From JBKQHQ01 sp052148715 (GTDB lineage Bacteria > Pseudomonadota > Alphaproteobacteria > Rhizobiales > Xanthobacteraceae): 64,000 nt of DNA. Positions 25,153 to 35,500 of the stretch are shown piece after piece. Every line of letters begins with the position of its first letter. Position 1 is the stretch's first letter. The stretch is from the NCBI GenBank assembly GCA_052148715.1, contig JBKQHQ010000009.1, positions 10,491 to 74,490 of the forward strand, given 5' to 3'. A model generated the notes under the pieces. The model ran no database searches. It was not told where the DNA came from and worked only from the letters and a program-made list of their open reading frames with translations. The position numbers were made by a program, and so were the translations under genes.

Positions 25153-26214
25153 TTAAACTTCGGCGACGTCGACGATAGCTTCAGCGAAAGCCTGCGGGGC
25201 TTCCTGAGGCAGATTGTGCCCGATGCCGCCCTTGATGAGGCGGTGCTCATGTTTGCCCAAGAATTTCTTGGCATAGGAACTCGGATCTGGGTGTGGTGCG
25301 CCATTGGCGTCGCCTTCAAGGGTAATAGTGGGCACGGTGATGACTGGACTTACGGCAAGGCGCTTTTCCAGATCGTCATATTTGGGCTCGCCGTCAGCCA
25401 AACCTATCCGCCAGCGATAATTATGGATGGAAATGGCGACGTGATCCGGATTTTCCAGGGCCGCGGCAGTGCGGTCGAACGTTGCATCATCGAAGTCCCA
25501 CTTCGGCGAAGCAATCTGCCAAATGAGCTTCGCGAAGTCGTGCCGGTATTTGTCGTAGCCGGCGCGGCCGCGTTCGGTAGCAAAATAGTATAGGTACCAC
25601 CACTGGAGCTCGGCTTTTGGCGGCAACGGTATCTTGCCGGCTTCCTGGCTGCTGATCAGGTAACCGCTTACTGAGACGAGAGCCTTGCAACGCTCCGGCC
25701 ACAGCGCCGCGACGATGTCGGCCGTTCGCCCACCCCAATCAAAGCCGCCGATGGTGGCCCTCTCGATTTTGAGGGCATCCATCAACGCGATGGTATCGAC
25801 CGCCAGCACCGACTGCTGGCCATTGCGCGCCGTGTCACTGGAAAGAAATCGCGTCGGGCCGTAGCCGCGCAGATACGGCACGATCACCCGGTAGCCCGCC
25901 GAAGCCAACAAAGGGGCGACATCGACATAGCTGTGAATGTCGTAGGGCCAGCCGTGCAGAAGAATGACCGCAGACCCATCAGCAGGGCCAGCTTCGGCAT
26001 ATCCGACATTCAGGTCGCCGGCGTCGACCTGCTTCAGTGAGGCGAACGACGTGTTCGTTCCCGGCTTCATTGCGGGGAGCTTTGACTTTCTCGATTGAGC
26101 GTCCGCCGCCGAACCGATCGTGCCGAGCTGGGTCGCGGCGACGGACAGGACAGCGGTGTCGAAAAAGCGGCGGCGATGTTGGTTGATTTCGTCGGGCGCC
26201 TTGATGTTCTCCAC
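25153..26214 (-). CDS. Exported alpha/beta hydrolase, epoxide-hydrolase-like (copy A)
   Basis: This 353-residue protein has a twin-arginine signal near the N-terminus (HRRRFFDTAVLSVAATQLG), so it is probably periplasmic. The alpha/beta-hydrolase fold shows the oxyanion motif HGWPYD and a nucleophile elbow GGFDWGG with Asp. The final GGIGHNLPQEAP holds the catalytic His. An Asp nucleophile is the pattern of epoxide hydrolases and haloalkane dehalogenases. The start is GTG 26214 with GGAGAC before it. It is a tandem paralogue of the gene at 26386-27447 and follows it in the same direction, probably in one operon starting at 28846. Confidence 0.85.
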   Translation of the reverse strand: MENIKAPDEINQHRRRFFDTAVLSVAATQLGTIGSAADAQSRKSKLPAMKPGTNTSFASLKQVDAGDLNVGYAEAGPADGSAVILLHGWPYDIHSYVDVAPLLASAGYRVIVPYLRGYGPTRFLSSDTARNGQQSVLAVDTIALMDALKIERATIGGFDWGGRTADIVAALWPERCKALVSVSGYLISSQEAGKIPLPPKAELQWWYLYYFATERGRAGYDKYRHDFAKLIWQIASPKWDFDDATFDRTAAALENPDHVAISIHNYRWRIGLADGEPKYDDLEKRLAVSPVITVPTITLEGDANGAPHPDPSSYAKKFLGKHEHRLIKGGIGHNLPQEAPQAFAEAIVDVAEV

Positions 26215-26385
26215 GATGAGTCTCCTTCACTGGACGGGCGGTCGGCGAACAAACACGCCCGAAGCACCGAGTGCGATCAGCCCACTTTCGTTGGTCTCCG
26301 CAAAAGCCCTTACGACTTCCATCGGCCGCTGGTGCCCCGCGGACCGCGTATTTCTGGCCGTAGGGCGAACCCAGGCTGACACTGA

Positions 26386-27447
26386 TCACACTTCGCCGAC
26401 GTCGATCACGGCTTCGGCAAAGGCTTGCGGGGCTTCCTGAGGCAGATTGTGGCCGATGCCGCCCTCGATGAACCGGTGCGAATATTTGCCGGAGAAGAGC
26501 TTCCGATAGGCCGTGTCGCCGTCATAATGCGGAGCACCATTGGCGTCGCCTTCAAGGGTAATGGTAGGCACTGCAATTACTGGACTCTCGGCAATCCGCC
26601 TTTCAAGGTCGTCATATTTCGCCTCGCCCTTTGCCACACCGATCCGCCATCGGTAATCATGAATCACGATCGCGACATGATCCGGGTTGTTGAAGGACGC
26701 CGCGGTGCGATCGAATGTGGCGTCGTCGAAGTTCCACTTAGGTGAGGCGATCTGCCAAATAAGCTTTGCAAAGTCATGCCGGTACTTGTCGTAGCCGGCC
26801 TGGCCGCGTTCAGTCGCAAAATAATATTGGTACCACCACTGAAGCTCGGCCTTCGGCGGCAACGGGGTCCTTTGCGCTTCCTGGCTAGTCAGCAGATAAC
26901 CGCTCACGGAAACGAGCCCCCGGCACCGCTCCGGCCAAAGCGCCGCTACAATGTCGGCCGAGCGTCCACCCCAATCAAAACCGCCGATGGTCGCCTTTTG
27001 TATTTTGAGAGCGTCCATCAAGGCGATGACGTCGAGAGCAACCGCCGCAGGCTGGGCGTTGCGGAACGTTTCGTTGGAAAGAAAGCGCGTCGCGCCATAG
27101 CCGCGCACGTACGGGACGATCACCCGGTAGCCGGCCGATGCCAGCAAAGGGGCGACATCGACAAAGCTGTAAATGTCGTATGGCCACCCGTGCAGAAGAA
27201 TGGCCACAGGACCGTCAGCGGGGCCAGCTTCGGCGTAACCGACATTCAGGAGGCCGGCATCGATCTGCTTCAGCGAGGCGAAGGAGGTGTTCGTTCCCGG
27301 CTTGATTGCCGGCAGCCTGGTCTTGCCGGGTTGGGCGCTGGCCGAACCGATCATGCCGAGCTGGGCGGCGGCAATGGTCATGGCCGCGGTGCCAAAGAAG
27401 CGGCGGCGTCGCTCGTCGATTTCTTCGGACATCTCAATCTTCTCCAT
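26386..27447 (-). CDS. Exported alpha/beta hydrolase, epoxide-hydrolase-like (copy B)
   Basis: This 353-residue protein is collinear with copy A and, by eye, roughly three-quarters identical. It has a twin-arginine signal (ERRRRFFGTAAMTIAAAQ), HGWPYDIYSF, nucleophile elbow GGFDWGGRS with Asp, and GGIGHNLPQEAP with the catalytic His. The conserved blocks SASPKWNF-type and PTITLEGDANGAPH are shared with copy A. ATG 27447 has GGAGACG upstream. The longer frame to 27687 overlaps the upstream gene and is not used. Substrates are likely epoxides or halogenated compounds, by family only. Confidence 0.85.
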   Translation of the reverse strand: MEKIEMSEEIDERRRRFFGTAAMTIAAAQLGMIGSASAQPGKTRLPAIKPGTNTSFASLKQIDAGLLNVGYAEAGPADGPVAILLHGWPYDIYSFVDVAPLLASAGYRVIVPYVRGYGATRFLSNETFRNAQPAAVALDVIALMDALKIQKATIGGFDWGGRSADIVAALWPERCRGLVSVSGYLLTSQEAQRTPLPPKAELQWWYQYYFATERGQAGYDKYRHDFAKLIWQIASPKWNFDDATFDRTAASFNNPDHVAIVIHDYRWRIGVAKGEAKYDDLERRIAESPVIAVPTITLEGDANGAPHYDGDTAYRKLFSGKYSHRFIEGGIGHNLPQEAPQAFAEAVIDVGEV

Positions 27448-27523
27448 TGCTACGTCTCCATTTTTCGATGGGTAACCACGTGGAAGGAAGACGGCGTGCA
27501 CGCTTATGCGCGCGCCGTTCGGC

Positions 27524-28846
27524 TTAGGTTGATTGGCGCAGCGATTTGAACGACGCCCGCAGCTCTGCGGTGAATTCCACCGGCTGTTCCCAAGCCGCGA
27601 AGTGGCCGCCTTTCTGGAGCCGGTTGTAATGAATGAGTTTGGGATAGGCTTTCTCCGCCCAGCTCCGCGGCGCCGGGTAGAGTTCATCGGGGAAGACGCT
27701 CACGGCGACCGGGAGGGTGACGCCCTTCGGCGCGAAAAAGGCAAGCTTGCTCTCCCAATACAGACGAGCCGAAGAGACCCCCGTGTTCGTCAACCAGTAG
27801 AGCGCGATGTTGTCGACGATGTTCTCACGCGTTAGGCCCTCGGTTTGCCCGTCGAATACGCGTGCGATGAGCTCGTAGCTGCGCCCGTCGTGATCAATCA
27901 TCCATGCCGCGAGGCCGATCGGCGAATCCGCGATTGCATATAGCGTTTGCGGGCGGTGCCCCATCTCTTGGGCGTAGCCCAGGCCGGTCTGGTAGAACTG
28001 ACTGAGCTGATCGTACGCCAGCTTCTCGTCGGCCGCGAGGCCCGACGGCGACGGGACGCCCGCAAGGGCCAACTTGTCGATGTCGGGTGGCACCGTGGCA
28101 GGCATGTTGGTGTGGATGCCGACCAGTCCCGGTGGTGTCTGCAGGGCCATCTGCTCGGTCACGGCATTGCCCCAATCGCCGCCTTGCGCAACATACCGCG
28201 TGTATCCGAGGCGCTGCATCAGCACGATCCATGCTCGTGCTATACGGATGGGATCCCAGCCGGTCGTGGTCGGCTTCCCCGAAAAACCGTGGCCGGGGAG
28301 CGACGGAATCACGAGGTCGAAAGCGTCCGATGCGCTCCCGCCATGTGCCGTGGGATTGGTCAGCGGGTCGATAATCTTCAGCTGCTCGATGATCGAGCCG
28401 GGCCACCCGTGCGTGACGATGAGCGGCAACGCATTCTCATGTTTTGAACGAACGTGAATGAAATGAATGTCCAGCCCATCGATCTCGGTGATGAACATTG
28501 GTAAGGCGTTCAGCGTGGCCTCGATCTTGCGCCAGTCATGGCCCGTTTGCCAGTACTGCGTGAGTTTCTGGATCGTCGCGAGCTGCACACCTTGCGAGTC
28601 ATTCGTGACCGTTTCGCGTTCGGGCCACTGTGTCGCCGCCACGCGCCGGCGGAGGTCGACGAGTTGCTCCTCCGGGACATTGACGCGGAAGGGTCGGATT
28701 GCGTCGGGTTCGGTTCTTGCGCCCGCCGGCGAGGGAAGGACGTCAGCGTTCACGACGTATGCCGCGGCTGCGATGCCGACGGCACCAGCGGCTCCCGCGG
28801 TGGCAAGCACGTTGCGTCGGGTGTGCCATGAGGATGTTGTAGACAT
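27524..28846 (-). CDS. Exported epoxide hydrolase with EHN domain
   Basis: This 440-residue protein has a twin-arginine signal (HTRRNVLATAGAAGAVGIAA), then the epoxide hydrolase N-terminal domain (about 45-155, IRPFRVNVPEEQLVDLRRRV). The alpha/beta fold has HGWPGS, nucleophile Asp in VAQGGDWGNAV and the catalytic His in KGGHFAAWEQP. It resembles microsomal-type epoxide hydrolases that open epoxides to diols. AGGAGAATCATC precedes ATG 28846. It is the first gene of a minus-strand run with the two tandem hydrolases, and a copy of the shared upstream element lies 255-295 bases before it. Confidence 0.87.
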   Translation of the reverse strand: MSTTSSWHTRRNVLATAGAAGAVGIAAAAYVVNADVLPSPAGARTEPDAIRPFRVNVPEEQLVDLRRRVAATQWPERETVTNDSQGVQLATIQKLTQYWQTGHDWRKIEATLNALPMFITEIDGLDIHFIHVRSKHENALPLIVTHGWPGSIIEQLKIIDPLTNPTAHGGSASDAFDLVIPSLPGHGFSGKPTTTGWDPIRIARAWIVLMQRLGYTRYVAQGGDWGNAVTEQMALQTPPGLVGIHTNMPATVPPDIDKLALAGVPSPSGLAADEKLAYDQLSQFYQTGLGYAQEMGHRPQTLYAIADSPIGLAAWMIDHDGRSYELIARVFDGQTEGLTRENIVDNIALYWLTNTGVSSARLYWESKLAFFAPKGVTLPVAVSVFPDELYPAPRSWAEKAYPKLIHYNRLQKGGHFAAWEQPVEFTAELRASFKSLRQST

Positions 28847-29283
28847 GATGATTCTCCTGGGGGAAAAGCGGGCTTCAGGTGCGGGTGTACGGTTTCGCCG
28901 TGACGATGAGCCTAGTATCCCCATCGACAGGGATTGCCTTTTTCAGACTGGTTGAGCCTATCCATAATGACTTTCCCCAGTCCGATGGTTGGTCGGGTTC
29001 TGCTACCCTGATCGAGTCGGCGAATGAATTTGAGCTGGGCCATTCCATTCCGCTTGAACCAAGCGGCCAGCCAACCCTGCGCGCCATTTGCGAGCACTGC
29101 TATTCAACCATCGGAAGCGCGGGTCATATCAATGTATGAGTGGCCGGCGCCCCGATCCCAGGGCTCTGCGGAAACCGAATGCGGGCTGCCAGGCCGGCCG
29201 AGAAGCCAGGAACCTACTGACCAGTCGCGGCTTTCACCGGCCCATGGATGCTTAGAAATGGATTTGGTCCCATCCAGTTATGA
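28847..29283. other. Intergenic region upstream of the epoxide hydrolase
   Basis: About 440 bases containing one copy of the shared element (29101-29140) and no supported gene. Short open frames cross it on both strands without ribosome-binding sites. Confidence 0.4.
29101..29140 (-). promoter_or_regulatory. Shared upstream element, copy 5
   Basis: On the minus strand the core is CTCATACATTGATATGACCC and the second block GCTTCCGATGGTTGAATA. It faces the epoxide hydrolase operon starting at 28846. It is the cleanest copy of the type A element. Confidence 0.65.
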
Positions 29284-29835
29284 TCAGGCACCGACCTCGC
29301 AAGAATCGGCCGGATAGGTGATCGTTCCCGCGGTCCCTATTTTGGCGGCGCTTGTCATATGCGCCTGCTTGACCTGGTTCGGTCCGAGAATGTGAAAGAC
29401 AATTTCGCCGGCGGCGATTAAGTAGTCCGAGATGATTCGGCGGTGACATCGCCACCACAATGTTTCGGCACACATGATTGCGCAGCGCTGGGCATGCCCA
29501 GATTTGCGCAAACTGCCGAGCCCGACGTGAAAGCAATCGCCCATGGCGTAGTCTGCGTAATTATGGAAGCTCTGGTTCTGCCAGAACGCGTTGGTGGCCG
29601 CAGACACGTTCGGCTGCCTCCCGCGCAGACCGCCAAGGGCTGCAATGTGCTCGAATCCGATCTCAAATGCGGACAGGGACGTGGGCAGCACGTCGATGCT
29701 GTATTGCGGATTGCTGCGGGAACGCGGAATAGTCCGAACGTCGACGACGAATTGGACATCGGCGCTTTTCAGTAAGGCCACGAATACGTCGAGCGGCCGA
29801 GTTGAATGTCCGATCGTGAAGAACGGGTTCGTCAT
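29284..29835 (-). CDS. DUF488 family protein
   Basis: This 183-residue protein begins MTNPFFTIGHSTRPLDVFVA and has the DUF488 core: VVDVRTIPRSRSNPQY near the N-terminus and CAIMCAETLWWRCHRRIISD with conserved Cys, Trp and His near the C-terminus. The family is widespread and uncharacterised. Some members are fused or linked to DNA-repair or stress genes. The reading frame is intact. A second, distant DUF488 gene lies at 52741. Confidence 0.82.
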   Translation of the reverse strand: MTNPFFTIGHSTRPLDVFVALLKSADVQFVVDVRTIPRSRSNPQYSIDVLPTSLSAFEIGFEHIAALGGLRGRQPNVSAATNAFWQNQSFHNYADYAMGDCFHVGLGSLRKSGHAQRCAIMCAETLWWRCHRRIISDYLIAAGEIVFHILGPNQVKQAHMTSAAKIGTAGTITYPADSCEVGA

Positions 29836-29921
29836 AAGAGGGCTTCGAAGAATAGCTTCGCAATTATACCGCGAAGATTGAGGAGGCTCCTCTCAGTCTT
29901 ACCGTGCCGAGGTTTAAGCGC

Positions 29922-30134
29922 TTAGCGGAAATGCCGCAGCGCGGTGCCCTTGTGTAGAGCGACGTGGTCGGTCTTGTCGCTTTTGATCTCGTACTGGGGC
30001 TCATCCCTGCTGGCGTGATGAATGTAGCCCTTATAGCTTATGTCCTTGGTATGCAGCTTTATGATCGTGCCGCTGACCAGCCCTGCTTCCGAGTTCCAAC
30101 TGACATGATCGCCAACTTTGAAGGTCTCTGTCAT
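29922..30134 (-). CDS. DUF2945 (hypervirulence-associated TUDOR-type) protein
   Basis: This 70-residue protein begins FKVGDHVSWNSEAGLVSGTI after MTET and continues YEIKSDKTDHVALHKGTALR. This is the small beta-barrel family annotated as DUF2945 or hypervirulence-associated TUDOR domain. Its length is typical. The molecular function is unknown. It lies in the minus-strand run between a receiver protein and the DUF488 gene. Confidence 0.82.
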   Translation of the reverse strand: MTETFKVGDHVSWNSEAGLVSGTIIKLHTKDISYKGYIHHASRDEPQYEIKSDKTDHVALHKGTALRHFR

Positions 30135-30257
30135 GGCCGACTCCTTCCACCAGGGGCGAATCGATCGAGGGCGAGGCGCCTGCAGACGAGCTGGAAACGG
30201 TCTTTAACTGAGTGGGTGCTCTTGCTGGACCGCCGCAGAGGGCCGGGAACCCACTGG

Positions 30258-30626
30258 CTACACCTTGAGAGCTCTTTCGAGAGAATCGATCAGGGCGTCT
30301 GCCTCGAATGGCTTGGTCAGCAGGCAGACCGCGCTCGCCGCTAACGCTCTGGCTTCCAGGCCCGGCTCCTTGCGCGCAGTAATCATGATGACTGGCACGT
30401 CCGAGCCGCGCGCGGAAAGCAGCCCGCAAAGATCAAAACCACTCATGCCGGACATGTGAATGTCGGTGATCACGCAGTCGCTTGATTCTTCGCCGCCCTC
30501 GGTAATAAAATCCTCCGCAGACGCAAACCCTCGCGCGCCATATCCGAGCGAACAGAGCGATTCAACAAGCGCCACTCGGAATGGGTCGTCGTCGTCGATG
30601 ACCGCGATTAAGGGCTGTGTTGCCAC
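30258..30626 (-). CDS. Receiver-only response regulator
   Basis: This 122-residue protein is a single CheY-like receiver. It has the acidic pocket VIDDDDPF (about 9-16), the phospho-acceptor Asp in CVITDIHMSGMSGFD, the switch threonine in VIMITARKE and the conserved lysine in LLTKPFEA. There is no output domain, so it must act by protein contact, for example in a phosphorelay with the kinases at 31525 and 32503. It follows the FixJ-like regulator by about 110 bases on the same strand. Confidence 0.88.
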   Translation of the reverse strand: MATQPLIAVIDDDDPFRVALVESLCSLGYGARGFASAEDFITEGGEESSDCVITDIHMSGMSGFDLCGLLSARGSDVPVIMITARKEPGLEARALAASAVCLLTKPFEADALIDSLERALKV

Positions 30627-30736
30627 ACATCATCCTTCCTCCCCGGGTTCGGCTGCAGACGCCAAGTCGGGGACAGCGTATTCTCGCAAGCGACGGGGGT
30701 CGCGTGGAACTATACACTGGTGTTATAGCCGACCGG

Positions 30737-31366
30737 TCATGACCGCTTGAGGTTAACGACATCGGCCATCCGAACGAGATCAGCCAAGGTCCGCGCGCCC
30801 ATTTTGCGCATTCCCGCACCCCGATGAATTTTCACGGTGATCTCGCTTATTCCCAGTTCGCCGGCTATCTGCTTGTTCATTTTGCCGGTCGTTACCAGCA
30901 GCATCACTTGCTGCTCACGCGGGGACAAGGTCGCGAACCGCTGCTGCAGCTGCGAAACATCGCCGTCAACGGTGCGCTGCTGTCGGTCACGTTCGATGGC
31001 GGCTATCACAGCGTCAAGCATGTCCTGATCGTGGAAAGGCTTGGCAAGAAAGTCCACCGCACCCCGCTTCATGGCGCGAACCGACATCGGAATATCGCCA
31101 TAACCGGTCATCATGACGACCGGCAGCCTGACACCCATCTGGGTCAGTTGAGCCTGGAACTCTAGCCCATTCATGTCGGGCAAGCGGACGTCGATGACGA
31201 TGCATCCGGGTTTGTCGACGAGGCCCGCGGCCAGAAAATCGCGGGCCGTCGCGTAGCTTTGGGTTCCGAGACCTACCGAGTCGAACAAGCTCTCCAACGC
31301 GCCGCGTACCGACGGATCGTCGTCAACCACGTGCACGACCGCCTCATCGTTGGTTTGGAACGGCAT
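30737..31366 (-). CDS. FixJ-type response regulator (receiver + LuxR helix-turn-helix)
   Basis: This 209-residue protein has a receiver domain (HVVDDDPSV, phospho-acceptor Asp in IVIDVRLPDMNG, MMTGYGD and LAKPFHDQ) followed by a LuxR-type helix-turn-helix (LSPREQQVMLLVTTGKMNKQ, ISEITVKIHR). ATG 31366 is preferred over the long upstream frame because the receiver begins there. A copy of the shared upstream element sits 37-100 bases before the start, so it may autoregulate. It is the best candidate within the window for the protein that binds that element, fed by the kinase at 31525. Confidence 0.88.
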   Translation of the reverse strand: MPFQTNDEAVVHVVDDDPSVRGALESLFDSVGLGTQSYATARDFLAAGLVDKPGCIVIDVRLPDMNGLEFQAQLTQMGVRLPVVMMTGYGDIPMSVRAMKRGAVDFLAKPFHDQDMLDAVIAAIERDRQQRTVDGDVSQLQQRFATLSPREQQVMLLVTTGKMNKQIAGELGISEITVKIHRGAGMRKMGARTLADLVRMADVVNLKRS

Positions 31367-31402
31367 GGCAAGCGCCCATACGGTAATGCCTTCCGCTCTG
31401 GT

Positions 31403-31466
31403 AACATGGCGGAAGTCGCGCTGGGGATCAAGCCAAGGTATGAGCCGGCTGACGCCATGGTCTGAG
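31403..31466 (-). promoter_or_regulatory. Shared upstream element, copy 6 (type B)
   Basis: On the minus strand this reads CAGACCATGGCGTCAGCC, then CTCATACCTTGGCTTGATCC, then CGCGACTTCCGCCATG. It is nearly identical to the 22791-22853 copy and lies directly upstream of the FixJ-like regulator gene, between it and the histidine kinase gene. Confidence 0.6.
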
Positions 31467-31524
31467 TGAAGCACGATGGTCCTGCAGGGTTCTTTGCTAT
31501 GCCGTATGCATGGCCGGCGGCGCG

Positions 31525-32256
31525 TTATCGGGAGCGGCGCGCTATTATCGAAAAGCGGGATCCTTGCGACACGGCGGACCGCACTTCCATGCGGTGACCA
31601 AGCACATCGAGGGCGCGTCGAACGACGAAAAGCCCAATTCCCAAGCCGTCGCACCGCGCGCAGTCAACACGCTCAAAGGCCTCGAAAATCTTCGATAGCT
31701 TCTCCGGCGCGATGCCGATACCGGTGTCCTGAACGTCGATCCGCACGTGCGATCCGAAACTTCGGCATCCGATGAGGATGCGCCCGCCGCGTTCGGTGTA
31801 TTTGATAGCATTGGTTGCCAGATTACCGAGGATGCCGCCCAGGAGCACCGGGTTGCTCACAACCTGGGCCTTCGTCGCGCAGACCCGCATGTCGATGCCT
31901 CGTCGCAGCGCTGCGTCCTCATTCTCATCGCGCAGCCGCCAGAACAAGGGTGCAAGCGCCACCGACGACATCTCCAGCGTCTTGGCATGCTCGTAGAGGC
32001 GAAGCGCGCCCAATAGAGTATCGAGCTGCTCGGTCAGCCTGCCGATCGCCCACTCGCCACGATCCAGCCAGGCCTGTTCCGACTTGCTGCAGGCGGCAGT
32101 TCGTAACCTTTCGTAAGAGCGTTGAAGGACCTGCAGCGGCTGACGAAGATCATGTCCTGCCATGCCGAGCAGCGCGGCTTGAAAATCGCTGGCGCGCCGC
32201 CAATCCGGCATTTTAAGATCCGCCGGTATCGCCTTAGAACAATCGGAGCCGACCAT
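31525..32256 (-). CDS. Small sensor histidine kinase without a sensor domain
   Basis: This 243-residue protein consists of a HisKA dimerisation domain with phosphoacceptor His in LLGMAGHDLRQPLQVL and a HATPase domain (ILGNLATNAIKYTERGGRIL, DTGIGIAPEKL, GLGIGLFVVRRALDVLGH). There is no input domain, so the signal must come from another protein. It is upstream of the FixJ-like regulator and the receiver-only protein on the same strand and divergent from the giant kinase gene. ATG 32256 follows GGGAGGGGG. A GTG directly before it is an alternative. Confidence 0.85.
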   Translation of the reverse strand: MVGSDCSKAIPADLKMPDWRRASDFQAALLGMAGHDLRQPLQVLQRSYERLRTAACSKSEQAWLDRGEWAIGRLTEQLDTLLGALRLYEHAKTLEMSSVALAPLFWRLRDENEDAALRRGIDMRVCATKAQVVSNPVLLGGILGNLATNAIKYTERGGRILIGCRSFGSHVRIDVQDTGIGIAPEKLSKIFEAFERVDCARCDGLGIGLFVVRRALDVLGHRMEVRSAVSQGSRFSIIARRSR

Positions 32257-32502
32257 CACGGTACCCCCTCCCGCACTTACGAAGCGGTGAATTGAACATC
32301 AGCAGTTAACGTGCCCCCGGACTGGCCGATTTGCCATCAGGCATTGGGAGTCCTCGATCATATAAAAGTATTATGCCCCGGCCGCGTCCCGAGGGGAGTG
32401 GGTCACTTTTGCTTTGGCGTTGACGATAAAAAGTGGTCTAGCGCAACGAAGGCACCAGTGGTAGCTCAGCTCCCAGTGGATGGCTGGACGCTATTGCCCG
32501 CG

Positions 32503-35500
32503 ATGACCGAATTTGCATGGGTCGATACTGGTGGCGAACACCGACTTCTCCAACCGCTGTGGGACGACGGCGAGCGCCTTTATTGCAGAACGTGGCGGAA
32601 TGATGCGGAGGGTGTCCAGCACGCACTTATGGCCGTGTTGCCTGCTGCTGAACGTCCGGCGCCCGCCACCATCAGTCGGCTCGCCCACGAATTCGCGCTC
32701 AAGGACTATCTGGATGGCGCGTGGGCAGCGCGACCGCTGGAACTTGTGCGCAGTCGCGGTCGAACGCTACTCCTGCTTGAGTCCCACAGTACCAACACGC
32801 TGGATTCGTTGCTGGGCAAGCCCCTGGAGTTGGGAAGATTTCTGCGGCTCGCCCCAGCGATCACTCACGCCGTCGGCCGGTTACATGAGAGCGGCCTAGT
32901 CCACAAGGACATAAAGCCCGCCAACATTCTTCTCGACCCCGTCACCGAGCAAGTCTGGTTGACCGGTTTCGGCATCGCCTCCCGACTGCCCCGCGAACGT
33001 CAGGCACCCGAGCCTCCCGAGTTCATCGCGGGAACCTTGGCCTACATGGCGCCAGAGCAAACCGGACGAATGAATCGCTCAATCGATTTGCGCAGCGACC
33101 TCTACGCGCTCGGCGTTACGTTCTATCAAATGCTGACGGGAGCGCTGCCGTTCGCGGCGACCGATCCCATGGAATGGGTTCATTACCACATCGCGCGCAA
33201 GCCGTTGGCGCCCGACCAGCGATTCCCCGGAATACCACCACCCTTGTCTGACATCGTCATGAAGCTCCTCGCCAAGACGGCAGAGGAACGCTATCAGACC
33301 GCGGTGGGACTGGAGCAAGACCTGCGAGATTGTGCAATCCAATGGGAGAGCCAACAGCGCATCGAGCCCTTCACCCTCGGACGACATGAGCCGCCCGGGC
33401 GGCTTTTAATCCCCGAGAATCTTTATGGGCGCGCCCCGGAAATAGCAGCATTGCAGAGTGCCTTCGACACCATCGTCAATCACCCGACGACGGCGCTGAT
33501 CCTCGTGTCAGGCCACACGGGTATTGGCAAATCATCGGTGGTGAATGAACTTCACAAGGCCCTAGTTCCGCTACGCGGCCTGTTCGCATCGGGCAAGTTC
33601 GACCAGTACAAACGCGATATTCCCTATGCAACCTTGGCACAAGCGTTTCAACGGCTTGTCCGCCCGATCCTCGCCAAGAGCGAAGCCGAGCTCGGCCGGT
33701 GGCGGCAGACTTTGCTCCGTGCGCTTGAGCAGCACGGCGCCCTTATCGTCGACCTCGTTCCGGAGCTGAAACTCATCGTCGGGGAGCAGGAGCCGGTCCC
33801 TGAGCTGCCGACGTCCGACGCCCAGCGGCGCTTCCAGTCACTACTGCGGCGTTTCATCGGTGTCTTCGCGCGCCCTGAACATCCACTCGCCCTGTTTCTC
33901 GACGACCTGCAATGGCTCGACGCGGCTACTTTGGATCTGCTCGAGGATCTCCTCACCCAGGAGAGCGTCCCACACCTGCTTCTCATTGGCGCCTATCGCG
34001 ACAATGAGGTCGATGCCTCTCATCCGCTGATGCGTAAACTCCGTTCGATCAAGGCGGCCGGCACGTCGTCCGTCGAGGAGATCACGCTTGGCGCGCTCGA
34101 CGCCGAACACGTTTCGCAGTTGATCGCGGACGCGCTCCACTGTGAAACGGATCGCGTGGGGGATCTGGCTGAGCTGATTGTGCAGAAAACCGATGGCAAT
34201 CCGTTTTTCATTAATCAGTTCCTGTCGACATTGACGGATGAAGGTCTGATCGCGTTTGATTCTGCGCATTCGCGCTGGTCCTGGGATCTTGAGCGCATCC
34301 ACGCGAAGGGTTACACTGACAATGTGGCCGACTTGATGATCGGCAAACTCGTCCGGCTCCCTGCGGCAACCCAGCAGGCGCTGCAACAACTGGCCTGTCT
34401 CGGCAATATCGCGACCACCGCGATGTTAGCTGTCGTTCACGACACGACCGAGCAGGAGCTGCACGCCGGGCTACTTGAGGCACGCCGCCAGGAGTTGGTC
34501 GATTTCCTCGAGAGCTCCTACCGGTTCGTCCACGATCGCGTCCACGAGGCTGCTTATGCGCTGATCCCGACCGACCAGCGCGCCGGCATGCACCTACGGA
34601 TCGGCAGGATGCTGGTCGCGCATACGCCTCCCGGCAAGCTGGACGAGGCCATTTTCGAGATTGTCAACCAACTCAACCGCGCGTCGTCCTTGGTGACGGC
34701 GCCGGAAGAGCGCGAGCAGCTGGCCGAATTCAATCTGCTTGCCGGCAAACGCGCCCAAGCATCGTCCGCCTATGTATCCGCATTGAATTACCTGACTACG
34801 GGAGCCGCCTTACTGAGGGAGGATAGTTGGCAGCAGCGTCGCGAACTCAACTTTGCCCTGGAGGTAACTAGGGCGCATTGCGAGTTCGCGTCCGGAAGGA
34901 TCGCGGAAGCCGAAGCGCGTCTGCGCGGCGTTTCCATTCGTGCCGTCACGACGCGAGAGCGCGTCGCGGTGGCCTGCCTGCAAGTCGATCTTTACCAGGG
35001 AATCGACCGTAGCGATGAGGCGGTCGCCGTTGGTTTGCGTGCGTTACGACACCTGGGCGTCGACCTTCCGGAGCGTCCGACGGAAGCCGATGCTCGACGC
35101 GCCTACGATGGCATCTGGACCCGGCTGGGCGCTCGCGCGATCGAAGATCTCGTCAGTCTACCGCTCATGAGCGACCCGGATTCGCTCGCGGCTCTGGATC
35201 TTCTGATCAGAGTTGCGGTCCCGGGGCACTTTGTCTCCTTTCATCTATTCGTGGTGGCTGTTTGCACGGCTGTCAGCTTGGGACTCGAGCGAGGTCACAG
35301 TGATGCATCTTGTATCGCCTACGTGCAGCTGGGCACGCTGGCAGGGGCCCACTTCGGCCAGTTCGATGCCGGCTACCGCTTCGGACGGTTGGGGTGCGAG
35401 TTGGTCGAGCGACCGGGATTGCAGCGCTTTCAAGCCAGGGTATTCGAGACATTCGGATTCCTCGTGCCTTGGACTCAGCATGTCCGAAAGGGGCGCGAGT

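Noticed and set aside
26215..26385. A possible protein remnant between the tandem hydrolases
   Set aside because: The minus-strand frame reads through, but I could not match it to any family. The spacing suggests worn duplication junction DNA only.
28879..29139. An 86-codon open frame upstream of the epoxide hydrolase
   Set aside because: There is no ribosome-binding site and no family, and it runs through the regulatory element at 29101-29140.
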